DNA from: Neelides folsomi
Taxonomy: Eukaryota; Arthropoda; Collembola; Neelipleona; Neelidae
Direction of reading: 5' to 3'
Length of the DNA stretch: 64,000 bases
NCBI GenBank assembly: GCA_034687125.1
Contig: JAQGBZ010000013.1
Coordinates: 434,001 to 498,000 of the forward strand
Shown: piece by piece, positions 24,843-35,829 of the stretch
Layout: each line of letters starts with the position of its first letter
Numbering within the stretch: position 1 is the first letter of the stretch
Translations under genes and position numbers: made by a program
The notes under the pieces: generated by a model
What the model was told of the DNA's origin: nothing
Database searches by the model: none
Seen by the model: only the letters and a program-made list of their open reading frames with translations

Positions 24843-27800
24843 TTAATTTTTTGATCGTTTGGAGGAAGCATGTGTAAGAGCAACAGAGCATTTTTGTGAG
24901 ATGTTCTCATCCTCGTGGCGTGACTCATCATTTATGCGTTTCCGAGAGGAACGAGTCTTAATGGGACTTCGATACATTGCAGCTGGAGCAGTTGGACTTA
25001 AAGTCTTCAAAACTTCACACGTCTCAAAAACCACTTGCTTCCCACCAGTTTCCGTATTGTAGATTGAGCCCTGTATAATTAATAACAAGAGATATTACAT
25101 ACATCGCCAAAATTAACTAGCATAAAAGGCAAGAAATAACTAGTAACTATAATTGTACCGTAATGAGTTTATCAACCAATTCTTGCTCAGAGTCAACGTC
25201 CTGAAGCCTTGATGAATATTTGTTCGCATCTCCAAGATCGTCAACTTTCACGAGTGCAGACACGGACTTCTTCTTTTTCTGATATGGTTGGAATACTGTC
25301 TGGTGGGTTTTCAATACTTGTCCAACACGATGGTCGACCCATTTATCTCCTTTGTTTATTATCTTCATTCGTGGATTCTATAAATAATGTATAATTAAAA
25401 GATTGAACATTAGATTGTTTAATTTATTTAAATACCTTAAAAAATCGGAGTTTTTCTTCAAAGCCATTTCCGTCGGGAAGTTTTGGCTCAGATGCAACCC
25501 TACCAGTAATCTTTCGAAAATCTTCCCGAGAAGTGGACAACACACTTTCCTCACTTGAAGCTCTCACAAGGCTCTTCTTTTTTCCCCGTCGTCCTCCATT
25601 TCCTTCTATTACTAGTTGACGGACGGCTTCAAGAGTTTTCTCTTTCTCTTTGTAAGATTTCTGAAAAATTTTATTTTTTTATAATTCGCTAAAAATACTA
25701 AGATAATTTTCAAATAGAAATAGGGTTTATTATTGTTTCAATAACTTACTCTGATTTTGGCTTCATTCTTCGCCATCTCCTCTTTTTTTCTTTTTTCCTC
25801 AAGTTCAAGTCTCATTTCATAATTACTCTTGACATTATCTGCGAGCTTGTATTGGCTCTTTTCTGCTTGAACCAATTCCATTCTGTAGGTCTCGATCTTA
25901 AATAATAAAATTATATTTAAACGAACGATCGAAATTGAAATAGCAAGATTAAAAGAACATAATAAAATTAAAATCATACTTGTTGGTTCAACTCTTCAAT
26001 CAAGTTTTGCTGTTCTTCTGCCTTGATTTCAATTTCTGACTTTTCAAACTGAAGAGTTTTAGCGACTTGTTCAGCCGATTCTTTTCTATCTTTCTCTTGT
26101 TCCATTTGATACCTGAGTTGAATGTTTTCGTTCCGAAGAGTTTCAAGTACCCGGTCTGTTCGAGTCAATTCATCAATGAAAGCAGCCTTTTTTTCTTGGC
26201 AAATCTTTTGAAGCTGTGCTCGTCCTTCGATGCGCATTTGAAGAGCTTTCTTCAAATTAAGAATCAGCATATCGTCATGAGGTCCGTTTAATTTGGCAAA
26301 TGGAAGCGGTGGTTCAAGCCCAAAAGCCATCTGACTTGCAGTAAATTCAAATTCTTCATCAGTTTCGTTCTTTTCAATGAGCCTTCTTTTGGATTCTGGC
26401 TTGTGAATCTATAGAAAAATCAAAAATTTACCATTGCACTAAATTATTTAAATTCTAAAAGATTTAAAATATAATTGTTTTATAATATGTTAGCTTACTT
26501 GATTGCGCCGCTTAACTCCAGGGGTGGCGAATGCCTCAATTCTTTTCTCTTGAGGTCTGGTAATTTCCACTTCGTTGAGAGTAACAGCAAACATAAGTAC
26601 GTGTTGGTTCTCATCGTACTCCTCAACTCTTGGGTTGACACAAAGAATAACGCGACAGAGACCTTCGCCCTCGAAAAAATTCTTCAGGAAAAAAGTAAGT
26701 TTGAAGGTTCGATATTGGACAATGTCATTGGTGCCACTCCTCTGATTCTTCCTTAAGATTTCCAAACAATTTCTCAAATGCATGAGACTGTTGTTAATTT
26801 TCCCAGCTTCTTTCAAGCGATCTCCAACAGCTCCTGTACGACCATAACGCTCGGAACCAGCCAAATCAACAAGAGAAAGTTGGCTAATCATGATCCCTCT
26901 TTCAATCACTTCATCACTATCGTCAATTGGTGCCTGAAATAAAATAAAGTATTTAATTTAACATTATAAAATCAAACTAAAAGTTAATAATTTTGATAAT
27001 GTTATGATTATAATTGAAATATGTAATTAAATCATTGTACCTGGACAATCCTAATAGTGAAAATGGAATGAGACCGAGAAGACTCAGAATTGAGAGCTGT
27101 ATGTGCCATTTTCTTCTTCTTCTTCCCTCTAAGATAAACGTCATAGGCCTCATTAGCCGACTCAACTTCAACCTCAGTGGCGGAAACGACGTAGACATTC
27201 CTGGTCTTTTGGTCCTCTCGAAGAAAAGCATTATTCCTACGACCATCTCCTTCCTCGTCGAGAAGATCGTAAACGTAATTGTTGTAAACTTCAACATACT
27301 GAACAAATACTGCGTAAACATATTCATTATTGATATCTAATTCGGTGGTTTCTCGCTCTCGACGCATGTTTTCTTTAGACTCCGTTGCAGTTCTAAAAGT
27401 GCAATCGTTAATTTAATTAATTCCATTTATAATATAAATTAATGTAAAATGTCCATTTACCTTGGTCTTCCAATTTTGTGAATTTCTTTCTGACGTTCAA
27501 ACATAGCATCAGCCTTAGATAGAACTTCAAATCCATTCATTTTGTCTGGCTTGAATTGACCCCTAAGGCCCATCCTATTCTTAATCGAATTGAAGATGAC
27601 ATCAAGACAGCGAGGAGTCATTCCAATATCATTATTTGGCCCGGACATTGTATAGGTCTTTCCTGAGCCAGTATTTCCATATGCAAGAAGCAATCCATTT
27701 TTACCTTGAAGCAAGTCCTAAAACGAAATTACCAAACGAAATTATACTTTAAACTGTCGAAAGTTTGTCCAATATTCTTAAATAGTTGAAAAATATTTAA

Positions 27801-28373
27801 TGAGATATTTATAATAATGTAAAATATTTACGTTAATAAGCGGAAGTCCAACTTCTTCAAATATTTCCTTTTGGCTGCTTTCGGTGAAGACTCTTTTGAA
27901 GCCAAAGGTCTTGACTTTTAATGTATTTCCTTGTTTAACGTCCGCTTCAGGTTGTCGAAGTTCTACTGAAACATCATCAATTGGAACCACGCAAGAGATT
28001 GGTTGATCATTTGGCTTGAGTCGGCAATACACTTGAATAGGATCCATAGCAAGTTGAGCCTTTGTCGTAAAGTTAGTCATTTTATGAACGGATCGAGGGA
28101 CTGTTCGAGCCTGCCTCAATGACATGGGAGTCTTAGACGATGTAGTTGATTGTGTCATTTTGCTCCTATTATTGAATAATGAATTATAATTAATGTTATC
28201 AGAAATTTTAAAATGAGTTTATTAATGTTAAATGCTTCAATTCAATGGCACAAATACCTGGAGCTTGGGGTAGCAAACTTGTCATAAAGTCTCCTGACGG
28301 GCTGAAAACAATCTTTATTCTCTGAGGCCGTGTCAGACTGAGTGTCAGACTGTGTTGTGGTGTACTTGGACAT
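24843..28373 (-). CDS. KIF23: Kinesin-6 family motor, KIF23/MKLP1/Pavarotti
   Basis: Ten exons on minus: 28373-28258, 28165-27832, 27717-27461, 27392-27041, 26933-26499, 26408-25980, 25896-25750, 25660-25436, 25377-25159 and 25070-24843; all phases close, 913 residues (human KIF23 about 960). With a RacGAP partner it forms centralspindlin, which bundles midzone microtubules in cytokinesis. The motor begins near residue 60 ([11 protein letters not shown]). P-loop GNTGSGKT is at 164-171, switch I is NSESSRSHS and switch II DLAGSE. The long insert ([12 protein letters not shown]) between P-loop and switch I is characteristic of kinesin-6. A coiled coil follows (about 510-690), then a basic tail. 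The tail has the KIF23-type segment [18 protein letters not shown] and Ser/Arg-rich clusters likely to be phosphorylated. The start is the first Met after the region shared with the divergent gene upstream. A second Met at the next exon (28158) is a possible alternative. Confidence 0.93.
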
Positions 28374-29011
28374 CTGGATCTTGGTCAATTACAATTAAAT
28401 TAAGTTAAAGGGGATATTAGAATAAGGCACTTGTCAAGTTAAAAGAGGAACGAAAGGATTCACGACTTTGCAAGAATGAAAAGTTCACAACGGACAACAG
28501 GAAAAGGAGGGAAAAGATTTAAAGTCCACTCTATTGATCACCTAACATTTCTCTTGCTCCACTCACATATTTCCGTATGCTAATGAGTTAGGTTTACTGT
28601 CATGTTACTTGTACCTGATGACTCATATGTTGCTCTGGTATCAAAATAAACTAAATGAGTTGAGTGCCTATATTGTGACTTGAACCGCTATTTATTTAAA
28701 TTGATCATCCGGGCACTTCTTTTTCTTTTCTTCGGAAGACCCGGAACGGAAGACCCGAAGAACTAAAATCTTCTTTGGCTTTGGCCGTTCTTCGTTGATC
28801 ATCATTCTCATCGTTCATTTGGCTATTAGAATTGAACCTTGTTTCGTCTTTGCCATTGTCGTGTTTTTAATCCAACTATTTAACCTTGTAAGTAAAAAAT
28901 CAATATTTTAAACGTAGAACGGTAGAATCTTGGTTTAATGCAATTTTTACAAAATTGATTGGTTTTTAATTAATATTTGGATTATTATTATTTTCATTTA
29001 GAGTCATATTT
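28374..29011. promoter_or_regulatory. Probable bidirectional promoter region
   Basis: Only 638 bp separate the start codons of the kinesin-6 gene (-) and of the membrane microprotein gene (+). A donor-like CTT|GTAAGT at 28887-28892 and an acceptor just before 29002 indicate a 5' UTR intron on the plus side. The CTT/GAA-rich segment 28720-28850 is less AT-rich, with a repeated GGAAGACCCG at 28734-28758. No defined core promoter element is assigned. Confidence 0.4.
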
Positions 29012-29748
29012 ATGCTTCCATCAATTTCAAGACTCGGAAAAATCGGAAAAGCTAACATCGCCACGTAAAAACTATATTAATATTACGATTCGGTTGACTT
29101 GTCGCTGATGGGCCCACGTCAAATGTTACAATGTAGTACACTAAAATATTATTACTTCTCTATGTTTTCATATGGCCAAGAGCTGTCGACCTCGTTGTTC
29201 AGCAGGGAACATCAAACTGTGACCCCTCGGGTACTCCTGACCATTAAAGCTATAAATGACTTATTGTTAGAGCTAAATGAAGTGACTATATTACTCAACA
29301 TTGACACGGAACTCACTGAAAATCACCTAAGATTTGAATTGAGTTTTAATTATCATTTCATTAAAAATATTTAAGCCATTTAAGCTATAAATATCCCGAG
29401 AGGGGTCAGGGAGTCACCCCTGTTGAACGACAAGGTCGACAGCACTTGGCCATATCAAATCATAGGGAAATAATAACATTTTTAGTGTACTACATTGTAA
29501 CATTTGACGTGGACCCATCTGCGACAAGTCAACCTACGATTCTACATAGTCCAAATGTATTTATTGATTACATGATTACTAATCACTAACCATTTTAAAT
29601 TATTTATTCTAGTGTAGTCGTTATTGTTGTTGGCATATATAGTTTTGTCCTTGCGAAGAATCAAATTGATCAGCAGCGTTATGATAATATGAAAGCAAGA
29701 GAACGAATGAGAGTACTCCAAACTACTAAAGAAGTCGATAAGCAATAA
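29012..29748 (+). CDS. 62-residue single-pass membrane microprotein
   Basis: Two coding exons, 29012-29064 and 29613-29748, GT-AG, joined in phase 2, give 62 residues. It begins with a basic amphipathic N terminus (MLPSISRLGKIGKANIAT), then a hydrophobic helix VVVIVVGIYSFVLA at about residues 19-32, then a highly charged helical tail (QQRYDNMKARERMRVLQ). This build is typical of small mitochondrial membrane proteins (compare PIGBOS-type microproteins), but I cannot name an orthologue. Most of its only coding intron is occupied by a small DNA transposon. It lies head to head with the kinesin-6 gene and 170 bp upstream of Tim10. Confidence 0.7.
29092..29534. mobile_element. MITE with 8-bp target duplication
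   Basis: A 443-bp element with inverted repeats of about 115-120 bp. Both ends start GGTTGACTTGTCGC, then (T/A)GATGGG(C/T)CCACGTC. It is flanked by a perfect 8-bp direct duplication TACGATTC (29084-29091 and 29535-29542). An 8-bp duplication fits hAT, P or Merlin transposons; the GG start leans to Merlin. The internal part carries no transposase. It sits in the coding intron of the microprotein gene, which would otherwise be about 97 bp, the local norm. Confidence 0.9.
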
Positions 29749-29918
29749 CTTGTTTCACCGATTGATGTTAGTTCACATTATTATTTTAATTGATCAAAGA
29801 TTTAAACAAACATTTTCTTTGTTTCACAATTGTTGTGTTTGTATTCAATTATGAGCGATTACTAATTAAATACACTTTTACAGATTCTCGAATAAGCAAA
29901 AAAGCGACTTGAGATAAA

Positions 29919-30185
29919 ATGGCAAGCAAAGAGGAAATGGAAAAGATGAAGTTCCTCCAAGATCTCGAAATGGAGATGATGAGTGACATGTACAATCGGC
30001 TTATGACTGTTTGTTACGACAAGTGTGTGAGTCCGAAATACAACGAGCCAGATGTGACTAAAGGCGAAGGAGTTTGTCTTGATCGTTGTGTAGCCAAATT
30101 CCTCGAGATCCACGATCGAGTGGGTCGCAAATTAACGCAAATTACAGTCCAAGATGAGGAAATGGTTAAAAAGATGCAGTCTTGA
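29919..30185 (+). CDS. TIMM10: Mitochondrial import chaperone Tim10
   Basis: Single exon, 88 residues, the usual size. Small Tim proteins (Tim9-Tim10 hexamer) carry hydrophobic precursors across the mitochondrial intermembrane space to TIM22 and SAM. The defining twin CX3C motif is complete: C32-X3-C36 and C53-X3-C57, 16 residues apart, inside a fully helical protein. Flanking KFLQDLEMEMMSDMYNRL and a charged C terminus fit Tim10 rather than Tim9, Tim8 or Tim13. The cysteines are expected to form two internal disulphides. There is no cleavable presequence, as is usual. It closely follows the microprotein gene on the same strand, but separate transcripts are likely. Confidence 0.93.
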   Translation: MASKEEMEKMKFLQDLEMEMMSDMYNRLMTVCYDKCVSPKYNEPDVTKGEGVCLDRCVAKFLEIHDRVGRKLTQITVQDEEMVKKMQS

Positions 30186-30587
30186 TTCCATCAACAGCGA
30201 TATTGCTAAATAGATATTTACAATTATGTAATAGGCGATGAGTCAAATAATGAATGTATGTTTCAAAGCATTCTTCACTGTAGTCTGTTTCTTATTTGAT
30301 AGTAATTACATGAAAATATTGAATCGAGAAATGAATTGACTGTTAAATAAATCATTTCTTGGTATCTAAATAAATCTAATTAAAGTTATGTAACATTTTA
30401 TTCAGCAACAATCAATTCCATTATGAATTTTGACATTTTTATATAGCATCTTGATGCCATTGTTTACTATATAGTATTTATAATGTGCTAATTAATGTAA
30501 GTATAATAATTATACTACGCATACTATAAAATCATTAAGCAAAGATTAAATGTTTGATTCCCTATTTCCGTATCACATACATACATA

Positions 30588-30726
30588 CAATGTGTCCTTT
30601 TAAGAACGTTACCAACGTGCAATGTTAAAGCATATGGCAAAATTACTGTTTTATTATTTTATAGAACAGTGATTTTGCCTATGCTCTAACATTGCACGTT
30701 GGTAACGTTCTTAAAAGGACACATTG
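30588..30726. mobile_element. 139-bp palindromic MITE
   Basis: Two arms of about 62 bp, nearly perfect inverse complements, separated by about 14 bases. The ends are CAATGTGTCC and GGACACATTG, with TA on each side (30586-30587, 30727-30728), as for Tc1/mariner-type insertion. As RNA it would form one long hairpin. Confidence 0.8.
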
Positions 30727-31792
30727 TACTCTACTATGTATATTATATTAATACTGTAGATTATAGACGATTGAATTTCAAAACAAGCTGATTCAATTCT
30801 TCAAGTTCACCAATTCTCAAATAATTTTTAAATTAATAACCCCAACGTGTACTGGTCGTGAGAAGGGATTATAACACCTTTTTTTTATTTTTGATCATGC
30901 ATGGTCAATAATTCAATATAATACAAAGTCCGGTGCAGATTATAATTTCAATATATATTTCAATTATATTAATAATTTCAACTAGCAAAGAACTTATTTA
31001 TTTTTAAACATTTAAGCGTGAGCGTATGAAGAGAGCATAATAATATATATTAGTACAAAGTGGTTAAACATCAGACAGAGCATTATGTGGGGAATTTTAT
31101 TAAACTAAAGCAAACAAAGAAATCCTACCCTTTTGGATATTTATATACAATGCAATAAAGAGCATTTATACACAATATTCGGGTATATAGACAATAATTA
31201 CAGAAGGACTAAACGATAAGTAAGTCAAATCATAGTCACATCTAAACATATTCGGATTATACACCATAACTATTCACCAAGAACTTCATACCAAAAGATC
31301 CAAAGGTTGGGAATTGGCATTGTGCTATACTGTGCCTGTGTAGTGTTTAATATGGCTTGTGGCTCAGAACTCATTGTCAGAACACTCAGAAGCCGTAAGC
31401 CATTTCAGTCAGTTCCCTCCATTTCTCCTCCTCGAGAACCACGCCGCGAAGCCGCCCTCCTAATTATTCAATTTTAACAGTAAGTATTATTAATTTAGTT
31501 AATCGTTTGTTAAAGGTTCTGTTATATGCAGTATCGAATATTTTACTCATTAGGAGCATATCATATTGAATGTATCTTGATTTGTCATTGTAATTATTTA
31601 ATTCAATGGCTGAAAAACAATGATCATGATTTTCATAATCGCCATATTTGATATTTGCAATTTCTGTATATGATTCATCTTAACTTAAGATTCTTAAGGA
31701 TGCTTGCAGTTTAATCTTTAAGCTTGACATTTTAAACAAAGATTTTAACTTTTTATCAACGATTTATTACTTTTTAAATAATTATTTCATTA

Positions 31793-31837
31793 ATGTCTAA
31801 TTCATTCATGTCTAATTCATTCATGTCTAATTCATTC
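31793..31837. repeat. Tandem repeat, three perfect 15-bp units
   Basis: Three exact copies of ATGTCTAATTCATTC, located in the probable 5' UTR intron of the zinc-finger gene. Confidence 0.9.
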
Positions 31838-31946
31838 ATGAATATGGTTAATGGTTATTTTTATAATGACTGAAATTAATTCTCTCTAGGTTGCTGAACA
31901 ATTATTGGGTCGGTGGTCTCATTTGAAGTCAATTTTCTAGTTTGAT

Positions 31947-33104
31947 ATGCCTGGAACTAAGAGTAAGTTAATAATTTCACATACTTTCAATGGAATGTTA
32001 TAGATCAATATAAAAGGTTACACTTTTCAATGCAATCAGTTTTTATAAAAAAATAATCTTTTATTTATAGCCATCGCTATGCGCAAGGCTTCGGATTCCG
32101 ATGGATCTGTTGAAGAGTTGTCAGTGTCTGGGAGTGAGAGCGATTCCGAGAACGATAAGGGGAAACGAGGGACAAAGCGTGGGAAGCCAGAACCACGACG
32201 AAGCAGACGACCAACTCAAACAAAGAAATCTCTTAAAGCAGCTGCTTCCGATGAGTCTGACGAAGATGTTGAAGACGAAAACGATTCTGACTTTTCGGTA
32301 GAAGCTTCCCCTCCGAAGAAGAAGGCTGCAATGGCAAGAAAGTCAGGACCTGCTTCCAAGACTGGTCGTCGTGACACGTCTCCAAAAAAGAAGGAAGTCT
32401 CACAATCAGTGAAATCGGAGAAAAAAGATACCAAACCTAAACCTAAAAGTACAAAAAAGAGTGATGACGATGACGAAAGCGAAGATGATAAGGCCTCATC
32501 TGAAGAAGAGAAAAAACCAAAAGTAGTGAAGAAAAAACCTGCAAAGGAATCTGAATCTGAGTCTGAACACTCTGAGAATTCGGATTCTGAAGGAGACAAA
32601 AAGAATAAGAGGGTCGTGGCAAAAGCCCCAGCAGCAAAAGGGAAAGGTGGTCGTCCCATAGCGAAGGGTAGAGGAAAGAAGGCCAAGGGTTCTGATGATG
32701 AAGAACGTGGTGGTGACGACGATGACTCAGAATCTGCCGGATCGGACACTGACGAGTCGGATGCTATACCTGAGCGAGACTACAAGGACTATGGATGGTT
32801 TAAAAAGGAAGCAATGCGATGCCAGAAATGTGATAAGACTTTTGAAATGCCGGTCCAGGCCAGCGACTGCGTTACTGGACATCGTCGCCTTCGTTGTTAC
32901 TTCTGCTTCAAGATTTGCAAGAACACTGAACGGCTCTTTGCTCACTTTAAACGAAGACATACTGGGAAGTGTAAGAAAGAGGGACATCTCCCTTGCGAGT
33001 TCTGCAATCAGGTCATTCCACACAAGAGCGTCTCATGCCATGTTATCTCAATTCACATGACCGAAGCATTGAAGGGCGATAAGGAGAAGCCCAAAGTGAA
33101 GTAA
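31947..33104 (+). CDS. Charged nuclear protein with C-terminal zinc fingers
   Basis: Exons 31947-31962 and 32071-33104, phase 1 join, 349 residues. Residues 10-235 are low-complexity blocks of acidic serine stretches (SDEDVEDENDSD, SESESEHSENSDSEGD) alternating with Lys/Arg-rich blocks (PPKKKAAMARKSG, RPIAKGRGKKAKG), a composition of nucleolar and chromatin-binding proteins with several likely nuclear localisation signals. The last 90 residues carry three zinc knuckles: CxxC-x12-CxxxH (CQKCDKTFEM...CVTGH), then a classical CxxC-x12-HxxxxH (CYFCFKICKN...H), then CxxC-x11-HxxxxH (CEFCNQVIPH...H). It probably binds DNA or chromatin. I do not recognise a named orthologue. The tiny first coding exon (MPGTK) has a good GTAAGT donor. 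Confidence 0.8.
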
Positions 33105-33998
33105 ATTATTGTATACATGTGGTTAATGCCTTCAGAACATGCCCAGATTTTAATTTTATTGTTTTATTTATGAATGTTCGTGTTATATATTCGAATTAAA
33201 ACTAATTACCCAATTACATTTATTCTTAAATATGTAACGTTTGGTTATCCAGTTTATCATTTTACTATAATACTTTATGCCTTTTAATGGTATTCACATT
33301 ATGTTTCAATTTCTCTATATTTATAAACATATTCTTAATATTATTTTTAATAATTACAGCTCAATGATTTTTCATGCTATGATAAGAAATCTCTAATGGT
33401 AAAAACCCTCATCATTTAATTTACATATTATTACAATGGACTGATCTATGGTTTAAGAAGAATTGATGAATAAACATTTATATTATGCAACATACAGCAC
33501 AGACCAAATTTACTGTTCATATTATTAAAATATAATATAAATGTTACTGTTAAAGTTAATTTTACTAATATTACTAAAAATATAATTTTAAATATTTAAG
33601 AAATGATTAAATATAGTGAAATTAATTTTTTATTATAAGTCTAATTTTACCCCTAACTATCCTCCATACTAAATACTGTGTCATATTGGTTCATTTTCAA
33701 AGTTCTATTCTATTTCTATTTCAATTTTTTAATATTTCATTCATACTTCCATTAAATATTTCAAAATTGGCTATAATTTATTTAATATAAAATACATTTA
33801 TCAACATATGAGGTCAATTCAGTTAAATTTGCATTACAATGTCTTAATATAGGGAAAAAAGAATAGCCTACAAAATGGAATTGGTATGTTCATTGAGCTA
33901 AAATGAGCTATTTAAAATTGATATTTTGAATAAAATAATTATTTATAATTTGCACTTATTACTTATTAATGATTTAACATTCTGATATTAGGTTAACT
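33105..33998. other. Intergenic region
   Basis: Polyadenylation region of the zinc-finger gene and the promoter region of the ABHD13 gene. A probable 5' UTR exon ends at 33882 (donor GTATGT) and contains an ATG not in frame with ABHD13. No other gene is seen. Confidence 0.4.
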
Positions 33999-35829
33999 AT
34001 GGCAGATCACGTCGATACGAGGCAGGGAAGTGACAATAATACAAGATCTTCCGTCCTCCACTCGATGGTCCAACTACCGTCGAGAATTTTCGTCAAGTCT
34101 TTCCTCAAAGGCCTTCTTAAGATCTTCCTCAAGTTGTGGCGATGGGCCTCTTCTTTCATAATCGTAATCTTCTTCGCCGCTTGGTTCTACGGTGGACTTC
34201 TCCCTTATCTTGTCTCTATCATCGCAATTTTAAGTAAGAAATCAGCATAGAAATGTTTTTTATTATATTAAAAAGGCAATGACCTATAATTCATAAACAC
34301 AATCGGAGTTAGAGAGAGTCGCAGAGGCAATGCCTCTCAACATTAGGGATTATTAATCAAAAAATTTCATATCAAAATGTCTTGTTACTCTTGTTGCTTT
34401 TCATCATTCAGGATCGGTATATAATATCATATCATCGATTTTCTTCAGAATTGCATTTATTAGAATATTCAACTATAATCTATTCCCGAGCAACTTGCAT
34501 TCGTTAAGTGCATTATTAAAATTCTCAGTTTTGTTAGTAACAATATTTTAATAATGCACTTGGGCCTCTAAATCTCGAGCGCAAGTTGCTAGGGAATAGG
34601 TTATAATTTCTTTATAATTTCCAGGTTTAATTTATCAACTATCGGACACGCTTTTATACCAACCGGAACAACCAGTTGAATCCAGAGTATTTGTGCCTAC
34701 ACCAAATTCATTCTTCCTGCCCTTTGAAACTGTCTTTATTATGACAAGAGATCGAGTGAAACTTCATTCATATCTCATCAAACAACAAATGCCAAATTAT
34801 CGTTCCCTTCCTGTTCTCATCTACTTTCATGGAAATGCTGGGAACATAGGTCACAGGTAGTCACTTTTAAGACAATTTTATTTGCTCGGATGATTTACCA
34901 ATGTAATGTTATTATTATAGAAAAGTTATTTAAAAATTCCAAATTCATTTTAGATTGGAGAACGTAAAACTCTTTCATAATAAACTAAAAGTTAACACCC
35001 TTTTGGTTGAATATAGAGGTTATGGATTATCCGAGGTTCATTCTTTATTAATTCACACAATATATACTTTATGTGCTTACTATTCACAAAAATTGTTTTG
35101 CAATATCAAATAATCAAATTAAAATTGTTCTAATTGACTCACTTATTTTCAGGGTATTCCTTCTGAAAAGGGTTTTTATCTAGACGCTCAAGCTGCGTTT
35201 GAATATGTTACAAATAGAGAAGATCTTGACTCTTCAAAAATAATACTATTTGGAAGATCTTTAGGTAAACCACTTTTATAATTTTGGAGAGAACAAATGA
35301 CGAAAACCAATTTTATAGTTAAATAATACACGTTTTGTTAATCATTTTAGGTGGAGCTGTAGCAATCGATTTAGCCGCTCGAACTGATTTTAGAGACAGA
35401 GTATCAGCACTTATAGTGGAAAATACTTTTCTCTCTATACCTGACCTCGCCAGAATCTTATTCCCCTTTAGAGCTGTAAAGATGATTCCTAGATTCTTCT
35501 TCAAGAATCGAGTAAAAACTTTAAAATATAATCAGCTATATTATTACTAAACATTACTTACACGAATGATTAACATTATTATTTTTAAAAAATATTAATG
35601 TTTTTGTTAATAGTATGAGAACTATGAGAAGATCTCTTTTGTCGTTTGCCCGACTCTTTTTATTAGTGGAACGAAGGATGAGCTGATACCTCCAAAGATG
35701 ATGAATGATTTGTTTTCACGGTGTTCTGCTGGAATGAAACGACTTCATCGATATCCCGGTGGGCATAACGATACTTGGCTTGCCAAAAACTACTCTCTTC
35801 AACTCGCAGAATTTCTCGATGAGGCATGA
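33999..35829 (+). CDS. ABHD13: Alpha/beta-hydrolase ABHD13
   Basis: Exons 33999-34233, 34625-34856, 34954-35035, 35153-35264, 35351-35511 and 35614-35829; all phases close, 345 residues (human 337). It is a membrane-anchored serine hydrolase; recent work on the family links ABHD13 to acyl removal from proteins, substrates still debated. One or two hydrophobic segments near residues 47-78 anchor it. The catalytic triad is intact: Ser219 in GRSLGGAVA, Asp296 in SGTKDELIPP and His325 in GGHNDTW. The oxyanion motif YFHGNAGNIGHR and LLVEYRGYGLSE are strongly family-specific. Intron 1 contains a hairpin transposon. The start is the first Met after a TTAG acceptor and gives a typical N terminus. Confidence 0.93.
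34474..34605. mobile_element. About 132-bp palindromic MITE in ABHD13 intron 1
   Basis: Left arm TATAATCTATTCCCGAGCAA... and right arm (inverse) TATAACCTATTCCCTAGCAA... pair over about 57 bases; the right arm has some 15 extra bases. The central part (AAGTGCATTATTAAAAT) is a perfect inverted repeat. The ends begin with TA, fitting a Tc1/mariner-type MITE. Confidence 0.7.

Larger units (their letters stand above)
30186..31946. other. Intergenic and 5' UTR region of the zinc-finger gene
   Basis: Apart from the palindromic element, no gene is seen up to about 31300. The less AT-rich segment 31340-31480 probably contains a 5' UTR exon of the zinc-finger gene (it has an upstream ATG of its own), and CTCTCTAG at about 31882-31889 is an acceptor preceding the next exon, which contains the start codon. 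Confidence 0.4.

Noticed and set aside
29099-29374. 91-codon frame inside the 29-kb MITE
   Set aside because: It overlaps a terminal repeat and has no transposase similarity.
30588-30726. Candidate microRNA precursor
   Set aside because: Arms are too long and too perfect, and TA borders fit a MITE better. Kept only as a possible small-RNA source.
32216-32749. 177-codon Ser/Phe-rich frame on the minus strand
   Set aside because: It is the shadow of the acidic/Lys-rich coding exon on the plus strand; its composition is an artefact of GAA/GAT codons read in reverse.
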